Shown here: positions 47,401 to 59,400 of the stretch, piece by piece
Layout of the letters: every line of letters begins with the position of its first letter
Position numbering within the stretch: position 1 is the stretch's first letter
Source of the DNA: Ptychodera flava
Lineage: Eukaryota > Hemichordata > Enteropneusta > Ptychoderidae
NCBI RefSeq assembly: GCF_041260155.1
Contig: NC_091934.1
Span: forward strand, 43,850,398-43,914,397
Direction of reading: 5' to 3'
Length of the DNA: 64,000 nucleotides
Notes under the pieces: model-generated
The model's database searches: none
What the model saw: the letters and a program-made list of their open reading frames with translations, nothing else
Told to the model about the DNA's origin: nothing
Made by a program: the position numbers and the translations under genes

Positions 47401-50400
47401 ATTGACTTATGACTAGAAGTCCACATATATTCTTTCACAGATTTCACTTCTCTTTTGGCATCACTCTGCGTCAATTTGTCTTCAATTTTTTTGGGCATAT
47501 TGATCCTACTTCTGTGAGGCGTTAACAGTTACCATTCTAACATTGGTCAAAAGTATACTCAATTTTTGATGAACTTTATAGATTGAAATACCTAACACAT
47601 GTTCCTTTTGATTTGGTAAATCATCTCTTCAATCCCCATAGATTGAAATATCTAGCACATGTTCCTTTTCAATTTGATAAATCATCTCTTCAATGCCCAC
47701 CAATATTCTGACTTTGGTAGTGATTTTAAAGTTGAATTTGTTGTACATTTTTGAGTTGTCATTTGCACAAATTAGAAATTAAACAAATTTGAGTTTGGTA
47801 CCATCAACAGTTATTACTGCGACTGAAGAATAGGATCATACACATTTCAACAGTATTGGTGATTCCATTGACTTAACTCTCACTTTTTCAATACAAAATT
47901 TGTACTTCATCGATTTGTCATGAACCCTTCAACTTTATTAAATTTGATCTTTTGACAGTGGTTTTCATAAATTCCACAAGCATGCTACATCTGACCAATC
48001 AAATTGCTACTTTGGTCAGTTCTCCACCAATAACATTATTTCTCTAATTCAAAATCAGATTTCATAAATCCTCCATGCACTGCACTTACCCAATAGCACT
48101 TACCAAAGCAGCTAGCAATCTAGCTCTCAATAGCACTTACCAAAGCAGCTAGCAATCTAGCTCTCAATAGCACTTACCAAAGCAGCTAGCAATCTAGCTC
48201 CCAATAGCACTTACCAAAGCAGCCAGCAATCTAGCTCTCAATAGCACTTACCAAAGCAGCTAGCAATCTAGCTCTCAATAGCACTTACCAAAGCAGCTAG
48301 CAATCTAGCTCTCAATAGCACTTACCAAAGCAGCTAGCAATCTAGCTCTCAATAGCACTTACCAAAGTAGCTAGCAATCTAGCTCTCAAAAGCACTTACC
48401 AAAGCAGCTAGCAATTTAGCTCTCTGTTCCTCCTCAGTTTGTTCCATTTTCTTCTTTCTTTTTCTCTCCGCTATTTTTTCCAGCAGAGTCTGTCGCTGTC
48501 GGTCTTTCTGTCTGTCCAGTTTTGCTTTCAATCTTTCCATCTCGTCTTCATGTTCTCTTAGAAGTCTTGCGTAGTCTTCATCTGATAAATCTCCTTTCTT
48601 TGTTCTTTCTTCAAATTCTTTTTGTTTTCCTTTCATTTCTGTCTCAATGTCTTCCATTTCTTCCTCGATTTCCTGTAAATCTCCATCTTCCTGTGAAAGC
48701 ATAGAAGTACAGTCAATTTATACATTCTTGCAAAAAGCATACAATAAATATTCAGATCTCTCGTTACAATTCGCAATCTTGATAATATTAAAGTGCTCTA
48801 AGAAGCCCTTATTGCCAAATTTTGAAATCATCTACACTGTCTTATACCCAGACAATCTGCTCTTGCACAACAACATGTACGACCAATAAATAGTCTCAAA
48901 GTTTGCACACCTTATACCTCCGCCTTTGGTACTCTAAACACAAAAGTGTACATTGTGTATGATCTGACACAAGCGTAAGTTGAACTTCACAATTTGGTAC
49001 ATGTACTCTCACATGTTACAATCTGCCAAATTGTCACACACAACTGACAAGGCTAACGACAGAGCTACACAGCAGCAAACTACATCCAAATGATGAAAAA
49101 TACGCACATGAATATTTATGCATATTTCTACATGTCAATACAATAGCACATGTAATTGAAATACACGTACTACTAAAGCTGGGTCTTTTACATAGACAAT
49201 GGATGTCAACCCTCATATTATAATAAGAGTAGCAATGTAAAAAGTATACGATTGCTACAATGTAGCAACTATGATAACTGTTACATTTGTGGATCACTAG
49301 CTGTAGTTTGGTAAGCAACTATCATGGCATATAGATCTGTCATTTGTAACATTCATGTATCAAATTCATATCACAGTAACACACCTGGTTTTTCTTTCCT
49401 CTCTTCTTTACTTTGTCTTTCCTTTCTGCAATTTTCTCTTCAAGACTCTTCTTCATTTTGTCTTTCTCTTCTTGTAACTTTGTGTCCAGCTCTTCATGTC
49501 TTTCCTATGCTGTGTAGTAATCGTTCATACTCCTCTGGGGAGAGCTGTGATTTTTTCTCTTTTAACTCGTCTTCATATTCTACCTGTACTGTTTGACGTC
49601 ATCTTCAAATAGCTTGAGTTGCTCTTCTGACAGTACCTCTTTACTTTTCTGTAAAAATTACAAAACATCAAGTTTTGCAGATGTTTTCATGCTGTGTTTT
49701 GTTGTCAGACAACTCCATTTTATCCTCATTGACATGGATTTCAAAGGATACTAAAATATATTCAGGATTTCTAGATACATATTGTTGGCACAGAATTTAT
49801 TTTGCATAACATATACCAGGGGGACACACGGATTTCAATCACTCGAGTGATTTTTTTGTCCTCAGGCAAATCTTTGGTAACTTTTTGATAGTTTACATTC
49901 AAAGTAAACACTGTAAAACGCTCATAGTTCTGGATAAGGTACCCTACAAATCAATGATTTTGCTGGTTAGCCTCTTGGGCAATCATTGTCAAATTTTTAC
50001 TACCTATCTGTAAGACCCAGTTGTAAATCCATAGCATAGTTCAATATCCAGCCCTGATAGAACTTTAAGACTGTGAACTAGCCAATCTTGGACCTTATCA
50101 GTCCACCAGACAACCCTGATTTTATAATAAATACAACTTTTTTTTGCAGAATTGTTTCATATGCATTACTTCAGAACACTTCAAATTCACAAGACTCACC
50201 ATTGCAGCTAAAAGTTTTGCTCTTTCCTCATCTTCAGTTGTCCTCATCTCTCTCCTTCTCTTCCTATTGGCTAATTTCTCCAACAAAGCCAGTCTCTGTC
50301 TCTCCTTATTCTTGTCCAGTTTCTTACCCAGTCGATCAAGCTCTGCTCTGTGTTCTGCAAGAAGTCTCTGGTACTCCTCTTCTGATATGTGTGGTCTCTT

Positions 50401-53400
50401 TCTCTTCATTTCTTCTTCAAAGTCAAGTTTTCTCTGTCTGATTTGCATTTCGATGTCATCGCCCTCACTGGATCCTATTCCAGCTTCCTGAAATCACAGA
50501 AATATCAACACTGCCATCCCTCAGAAAATATATCTGTACCCATTTACATATTTCTTTCATAAATTCAGTTTTATTTTTTTTATGATCTTAATTCAGGATT
50601 TGTATTGATTCCTTACTGTACTTTCCAGACTCTCTCTCATTCATGAGGTCTTTTGGAGTTAGATGGGGCCACTCATTCACAAAATACAAAAGTTATAATT
50701 TTTTTTTCAAATAAGGACTCGCCTTGGACTAGTTACTGAGATTTACAAATCACAATTTCAGGAACATCTAACATGCAGCATAGAAGATAGTTCACATTAT
50801 GGGTTAACTTTTATTTGATCTAAGTTGTGAATAATGCTACTGTTTGAAGTACTGAAGGAAAATTAGGAAGAAGGTGCTCTGTTTCTCATCTTAGGTCTCT
50901 TACAAATATGACAAAACAACACGACTTTTACTTCACTTTGGATATTTTTTAACTCAGAAGATTCTCCTGCCTGTCAACATGAAAACATTGGAATTACTCA
51001 CTGTAGTATTATTTGATGGCAGTGGTATTTTTGCCAGGCAGCAAGATGACAGAATTTATTTTCACTGTTCAGAAGTGCACATGATTCTATTGACATTGAC
51101 ATTTTTGGTTTTGATAATTTGCAATAATTTGATTACTTCTCTGTCATTTTTCCTTTTTTTCCGTTGTACATGAAAAATAATTGATGTGGCCAGTCCAGAC
51201 TGACATACTAGTATGTAAGGATGAGAAACAAACTAGTTTGTTTTGTGGCCTAATATCAATATTGCTATTTACTTCAAGTTTTTTCTTTCTCCTTGCGCCA
51301 AGTTTCTCTTCCAAAATGCGTCTCTGTCTCTCTTTGTCTCTTGTAAGCTTATGAACCAACCGCTGCATTTCTTTCTTGTGTTCTGCAACAAGTCTATAAA
51401 ATAGACATGTTTGCTGATGATTGAAATCTGGTACATATATTTGATCAATTATGATGAAATATTAATGTGGGGAGTGCATCATGCTGCTCATTTGCTTGAA
51501 AAATATTAGTATATTGAATGTAAAATTACTGACTGTGATGACTATTAATTAACACGCTTCTTGAAATTGAAAGTTCTAACATTTTAAAGGGAAACTTTTT
51601 TCACTTTCTTCTATAATCAGCATGAAATAAGCGGTCATGGCACAAATATTGATATTACAGAGACAAATTACCTGAAATTTCATGATATTTGAAATATAAT
51701 ATGGCAGCCATTTCTTACACTAACTCCCTACAGGGAAAATTATATTTTCCATTTACACAAATTCAAGATGGTGAAAACTTAACATACTGAATATCTGTCC
51801 ATGATGCTGATACTAATTTTATTTACATTTGAACTGTAAACTTATTAAACCTAATGTTCATGAAAATTTTCGTCTTTCAATAATTATGATTCTCACTTCA
51901 AAGTTGCATAGTTATCCAAATACATCTTATCAAAATATTGTGTAAAAATTTACCTTTGATATTCTTCCTCTGAAAGTTCATGTTTCTTGCTGGCTACCTC
52001 TTTCACAAAGGTAGACTCTCTCCTGTCAATTTCACGGGTCAGCTTTTTAATTCTATCAGAGATGACGTCGATTTCATCTGTGTCTGATCCACTGTCTATG
52101 GACATGACAGCATCTGCTGCGACCTTGGACTGTGTGATCAAATTATAATAATTGTGATGGTTTATTTAAAAACAAGTTGGAAATGAAGGACGTGTCAAGA
52201 TATAAACAATTAACCCAAAGCTGGAATAAAATGCAATCTCTTTGCCCCTTTCAAGTCAAGACTTCCTTAAGACACCCTCCCAATACCTGAAATCAGTTTA
52301 ATTTTGGGAGGGGTGGGGCATCTCTTTGAGAAAGCACAGAAAAAACTAGTTTTAGAGTTGTTGTTAATCAAAACATTGTGTATCATATCTGAAAAGAAGT
52401 TAGGAAGATGGTTGTAAGGAAGTCTTTTACCATTTGACATGATAATGCAAAACTAACTGACTCTCTGTTTATCAAACTACATGTATTGTATTTGGCAATA
52501 GGCACAGTGAGTGTGATGGTAAGTTTGACTTCAGCAAAATCATAGTAAAACCTGCTAAGTTGCATAAAAATGTGTCATATAATACAGCTTTTGTGACTGT
52601 AAGGTACTTCCTAACAAAGTTGTCTCCCTCTTAGTTTACTCTTTCTGTTTAATATTTTAACCAAAATTAGCTTGCTACGATAGTTGCCAGATCAAAGTGT
52701 AAAATACTCCCCCACATTATAAATGTAATGAGAAACACCTCAAAATACCGTCAATGAACGCTGTACCTTCTCTAATGTGTGGCCAGGTCAGGTAATTGGT
52801 TGTTGGCATGGAGTTGTTAGTAAATAGTTGATGATGTAGGGGCATGAGGTGGGATATGGACCCAAAGAACCCAAAAGATGATTAAATACATCAATCAAAA
52901 AAATTCTAAGCTACAGTATAAACTGCCTAAAGATAGTTCAATGTGGAAAAAAGTTAAATAATTCAGAAATAAGAATTAACAGTCCAAAATAGTAATGACG
53001 CACTTCCCTACTGACCTGAGTGCATGTGAAATACACAACCTGGCATCTGTAAATTCAATGTACCGGTATACCAAGTGATCATTTAAGTCACTTTTAACTG
53101 TTTTAAATGGATTTTCCAAAGAGTCCTGTGGAAATGATGAAAAACGCTTATCTGGTATTGTGTTTGTAAAACCTCATGGCTGATAATTGTCATAGTATTG
53201 AAAAAAAATTGAAAGTGAAGAAATTACTGTTTTTGATAGGCATATTTACCTTGAAATACATGACCGTGTAAAGAATATATGCTAAAAGTGTTTAAGAGTA
53301 AATTTCTTTTCAAAAAAAAATTTAATCTGTGACCAAAGGATTTTATTCTTTGAGTTTACAAATTCAAACATTGCAATTTGTTCAATCATCTTGTGCAGTG

Positions 53401-56400
53401 CAAAATTTATAAAATGACTGAAAAATAAAAAAATTGGCAGAATTACAGTCTTTGTGATGTAAAATTATGGGTTGACATCACGATAATTGTTAATCTGTTC
53501 GAAGTACTACTATACTATAATTTAAAAAAGAAAAGTTCATGCAGAAACGGTAACATATATTGTCAGCAATGTAGTGTTAATTTTGACTTTACATCAAAAT
53601 ATGCCTTTGCTGGATACCAAATATATAGGGCGAAATATTAAAATCAGCCATGTTCAGCAAAATCCACACAACAGCATTGATCCTTTTCTAATTTGATTTG
53701 ATTTGCTTATGTTATCCTTGTATGACGTCAGTACAATATGGAACTTGAACACAACACAGTGAATAAAACAGTGCTGTAAATGAAATGGTGTGGCTGCATC
53801 CACATGCAGCAATAGGAGTGTCTTTGTCTCTCACCCTCATTTCCAACCTTCCCATCCCTGAAAAAATAGTTTGGTCTTATATTTATAATGTTAATAATTT
53901 CTGTATTTGTTAAAATGTGCGAATCTCAAAAACTTTTGATCATAAACGTTTTCATTTTTTATAGCTGACCAGTCAGTTAACCTGTTTATTTTGAATATTT
54001 GCGCATTTTTCCTCAGTATTTGACATTTTCAGAATACCTTCTTATTCAATTTGTCATTTTCTAAAAGTTTAAATGCTCCTTGTGTGGTCAAAGCTTTCCA
54101 CAAGCATCAAATGTGGTACTTCATATAGGAAGGTCTGCCTCTAGAGGGCGGGCATCATGACAGTGTTTGTTAGTTATTTCCTCCCTATAAATTTCTGATT
54201 GTACTGTAAACATTGAACATGGCCGACGTCCGATTTTCCTGTCTAAAACTTTCTCTCATTTTCGATCATATGACTCTGAAACTCCAGGAAACGATTGGGA
54301 AGAAAGAGTTATCTTGAAATATTGAGGTACTCGCCGATATTTTGCAAAATTAAATGAGAAAAAATGCAAGGAAAATGCCGACTGGCTAACACAACGACCG
54401 TTTTCAGACTCAGAGGCATCATATCATCTGCAGATTATGCAACAGGCCCATATCACGTGAGGCCATGAGGGGATATCCACGCAACTCAGTACCAAACACT
54501 AGCGCACACAGAGTGAGCAAACACAAAGTGAGTACCCCTAACGTCAGCTCAGTAGTCTGTAATAGATTGTAGTCAACTAAGAAACCTTGGAGAAAGGCTT
54601 AACACTGGCTATGCCGCTAAGTCCCATTTGATTTTTGTCACAGCTCAAAATCGTCTCCTACACCTCAACCTGAACCATGAACACCCCACCAGTTTATGAT
54701 ATGACCCATCACAATGGCATGACGTCAACGGATCTTGACGGACGGAAGTATTGACAGACGGAAGTAGTTGACACCAGCATACTGGTTTTCAACTCTAATA
54801 CCTTCTCTGTCTATAAATAGACACGAGAAGGTGAAAATGAGAAAGTGTGCCTGATATCTACTTTTGTAAACTGAAATGTTGCTACTGGTACCAACACTGC
54901 AGTATGCAAATAGTTGATAGTTACATAGTATCAATTTTTGTGAATTAAAATGTTGCAACCAACACTGTAGTATGCAAATAGCTACATAGTATCAAGTTTT
55001 ATCATATGAAATGTCATACCAACATTGAGGTATGCAAATAGTTGATATTTACATAATGTAAAATCAAATGTTTCGATCAATAAATACTGCATTATACGTA
55101 CAAATGGTTGCCTGGGACTCCCTCGGGTCTCACACATCATCAACTTGCTCAAGAGATTATTTTTGCCCTTTTATTAAAGAAGTATGCAATTTAGCTTATG
55201 TAAGGCTCCTGAATGAAAGATTGTAAATGGATATTCTTCCGACAATTACTAGTAAATGACAGTAGTATTTTTTACACCTTTGAGAGAAATATTGTTACCT
55301 CTCGATAATCTTGCCATTAAAATTCCCTTAAAGGCCTGTGTTTGCGCCAGATTGTATCATCAGAAAATTTACCCATAAAAAGATAATTTAAATGGAAAAC
55401 AAAAGGCTATCACACCTCATAATCCTCATACAGACTAGAACAATGGCAATCCAAGGTATTGCCAAAAAGGCCTTTAAACACAATAAGTTACAAAAAAATA
55501 TAAAAATAGCGTCAATGACACTGTAGCTCCCATCCTGGACTATTTAGTGTTTGTTCTCTGGTCAGATATTTGAACATGTGTGAAAGGGATAAAGTGCATG
55601 AAGTGAAAATACTTAAATGTAATGTACTGGAGACAGTGAAATATGTTTAATGTAATTATTCAGAATATAAAATGGAAAAAATACAGAATTAGATATGTCG
55701 AATACTGTGATACAACCATTAACTCAACAAGTCATTTACAATGACATAGTCCCCACTTGTAATAGTATTAGTCTTGATGGGGCAGGAAAATGTGGTCATT
55801 AAGAAGTATCACTGGAGTGTATATGTTGAGATCTATGGGCACATAGGTCTATGTCGTTGTTCCCAATTTGAAACACATGAGGCATGTCTAAGTTATGGTT
55901 CTAAATCGGGAAAAAAAGATCAGACCTCTAGCAGTATTGGCCAGCCAAGAAATACATATGCGCATTATAAATGAGGTACAAGATGTGACATCTTAAGGTC
56001 TAATAGCCTATCAAAATTGGAAGGTATAGAACTTGTGGTTACTGAAATATGCATATATATTGTATAATCAAGGTCAAGGTCATCGAGGTCACATGACATT
56101 TTGAAAAAAAAAATTATATTGCTAATTAATCCCTATATGCCAAAAAATCAGATCTCTAGCTCTATTCGCTTGCCCAGAATTAGATGTGTACATAATTAAT
56201 GAGGTAAAGCGTGTGTTGTCATAAGGTCTCCCATCCTACTAAATACAAAGGACATAGCACTTGTGGTTACTTATTTATTGACATAAACATATATTTTAGG
56301 TAAAAGGTCATCGAGGTCACATGACATTTGGTCAAAAAATTTCTCTTCTATAGTTATCCCTATATACCAAAAATCAGACATCCAGCTCTATTGGCTCGCT

Positions 56401-59400
56401 CAGAATGAGATATGCGCATAATTATGAGGTACAGTATGTGGCGTCATGAGGTGTCCAATCATACCAAACATGAAGGGTGTAGCACTTGTGGTTGATAGTT
56501 ATGGACAAATATGTATATTTGAGGTCACGTGACATTTTGTCAAAAAAATTGTTTTGCTAAGTTATCCCTATATACCAACAAGTCATCGTTGATGACACAG
56601 TCCCCACTTGTTAATAATGGGTACTTTGATTACATGTCCTCAGAGAGGATAGAGTCCTCTTCATTAATTAGGTCTGTGATAAAAATACTTTGATACAGAT
56701 GGCGCTCAATGGCCAAGAATGAGTTCCATGGTGATGAAAACATAAAACCAATGTAGGCCACCATCCTAAAGTTCATAAAATGAGTCAACTAGGAATTAAT
56801 CAACAGGATGTTGCAAAACATTTTGCATACAATTCTAACACTTAACAGATTATCACTGGTACCATATTTCATAAAGTTTGATGCAGTATTTACAACACTA
56901 TGAGATCAACATCTGTATCAAGTTTCATCACATTGACGTTGTATTAATTTGTGGCTATATCACCCTAATTAGGAAAGTTCATTACTTATGCAATTACAAA
57001 TTAATTAAAATGACACTGATAAATGTCTTTTTCAATGTTAAAGCAATGTGAGCTTAACATCGGTTAACATCTGTATAAAGTTTCATGAATTTGATGCAGT
57101 ACATATTTCTTGACATATCAGCCTACTTACGAAACTTCAATAATTGACATGTTACTGCTACATGACGTGAAACAAATTGACGAGCATATGTATGAAATAG
57201 GTCAATGTCAACTTTGAATGATACTGGTGGAAATATGTCTGAGTTATGGCTCTGTACATGAAAACATCGTAATAAAATGGCTGCCTAGCAACCATCTTGG
57301 ATCGTATCACATAAAAAATCGACGTTCATATGTATGACATAGGTCAATGTCCTTGTACCAACTTTGAATAAAATCGGTTGAGATATGCCTGAGTTATGCC
57401 TCTGTATATGAAAAAATTGTAATAAAATGGCCGCCTAGCGGCCATATTGGATTGTATCACAAAACAAATCGACGTGCATATCTATGAAATTGGTCAATGT
57501 CCTTGTAGCAATGTTGAATAAAATCGGTTGAAACATGTCTGAGTTGTGGCTCTGTACATGAAAAAATCGTAATAAAATGGCCGCCTGGCGGCCATATTGG
57601 ATCGTATCACAAAAAAAATGACGTGCATATCTATGACATTGGTCAATGTCTTTGTACCAACTTTGAATAAAATCGGTTGAGATATGCCTGAGTTATGCCT
57701 CTGTATATGAAAAAATTGTAATAAAATGGCCGCCTAGCGGCCATATTGGATTGTATCACAAAACAATCGACGTGCATATCTATGAAATTGGTCAATGTCC
57801 TTGTAGCAATGTTGAATAAAATCGGTTGAAACATGTCTGAGTTGTGGCTCTGTACATGAAAAAATCATAATAAAATGGCCGCCTGGCGGCCATATTGGAT
57901 CGTATCACAAAAAATAATTGACGTGCATATCTATGACATTGGTCAATGTCTTTGTACCAACTTTGAATAAAATCAGTTGAAACATGTCTGAGTTATGGCT
58001 CTGTACATGAAAAAATCGTAATAAAATGGCCGCCTGGCGGCCATATTGGATCGTATCACAAAGAAAATTGACGTGCACATCAATGACATTGGTCAATGTC
58101 CTTGTACCACCTTTGAATAAAATTGGTTGAAACATGTCTGAGTTATGGCTCTGTATATGAAAAAATCGTAATAAAATGGCCGCCTGGCGGCCATATGGAT
58201 CATATCCCAAAACAAATCGACGTGCATCTGTATGACATATGAAGTAATCCTTGTACCAAGTTTGAATGAAATCGCTTCTTGCATCTCTGAGATATCTGTG
58301 TGAACGGACGGACGCACGCACACACGCACGCACGCACGCACGCACGCACGCACGGACATGACCAAACCTATAAGTCCCCCTGGACGGTGTCCGTGGGGAC
58401 TAAAAATCAGACCTCTAGCTCTATTGGCTCGCTCAAAATTAGATATGCACATAATTAATGAGGTACAATATGTGGCGTCATAAGCTGTCCCATCATACCA
58501 TACATGAAGGCTGTAGCACTTGTGGTTACTGAGTTATGGACAAATATGTATATTTGAGGTCAAAGGTCACCGAGGTGACGTGACATTTTGTCAAAAAAAT
58601 TTTTTTGCTAAGTTATCCCTATATACCAAAAATCAGACCTCTAGCTCTATTGGCTCGCTCAAAATTAGATATGTGCATAATTAATGAGGTACAATATGTG
58701 GCGTCATAAGCTGTCCCATCATACCATATATGAAGGGTGGTAGCACTTGTGGTTACTGAGTTATGGACAAATATGTATATTTGAGATCAAAGGTCATCAA
58801 GGTCACATGACATTTTGTCAAAATATCCGAGATATCTGCGTGAACGGATGGACTCATGGATGGACGAACAGACGGACATGACCCAATCTATAAGCTCACT
58901 GGACTTCATCCGTGGGGACTAAAAATTGTGTCACTGCATCCTTTTTGCAATATGAATACGATGAGAAACTAAATTTTATTTTTCGTGGCCTTATACATGG
59001 GAGTCTATGGAGATCTGCCTTATACATGGGAGTCTATGGACGTGTAAACTAAAAATATGCAAATTTCACCACGATTTGCCCAAATTTGGGAAAGGTCACT
59101 CCTATGCACTTCCATACCAAGTTTCAAATCAATCGGACTTGTGGTTCAGAGCAGGAGATTTTTTGACCAAAAATGGGAGAAATTACAAAAAAATTCATGA
59201 AAAATAGCAAGTCCAAGATACTGACCCAAGATGTCCACAATCATTTCATGTCAGCCAAAAGTACTTACATGCTAATTTTTCATGTAATCTGCTCAGTGGT
59301 TATTGAGTTTTTTCAATTTTGACTGTTTTTACATTTTTTCACTTATTTGCATATTTTTGGCAATGACAACTTCATTTGAACAAAATCTCATCTACAGCCC

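Larger units (their letters stand above)
56599..58401. mobile_element. inner nested element with the same termini
   Basis: It opens AGTCCCCACTTGTTAATAAT (56599) and closes CCGTGGGGACT (58401). It splits the outer element's unit between '(tata)ccaa' and 'aaaatcagacctct'. It carries a different ~150-bp minisatellite and an (ACGC)n tail. Confidence 0.8.
55748..58920. mobile_element. outer of two nested elements with AGTCCCCAC/GTGGGGACT ends
   Basis: It opens AGTCCCCACTTGT (55748) and closes CCGTGGGGACTAAAAAT (ending near 58926). The body has ~220-bp units with 'tccctatataccaaaaatca', 'agctctattggctcgct' and 'gtagcacttgtggtta', three before and two after an inner element. The tail is 'gtgaacggatgg...gacggacatgacc'. 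It is noncoding and lies in a KY-like intron. Confidence 0.8.

Noticed and set aside
48092..48424. CRISPR-like array
   Set aside because: The 37-bp units are contiguous with no spacers, and the setting is a eukaryotic intron.
50088..50491. Two + strand ORFs opposite KY-like module 4
   Set aside because: Antisense shadows of the minus-strand exon, which has matching splice sites and homologous sister exons.
57905..58452. Overlapping minus-strand ORFs with repeated peptide phrases
   Set aside because: They are translations of the 150-bp minisatellite and the (ACGC)n tract, and unit length plus indels make the frames accidental.
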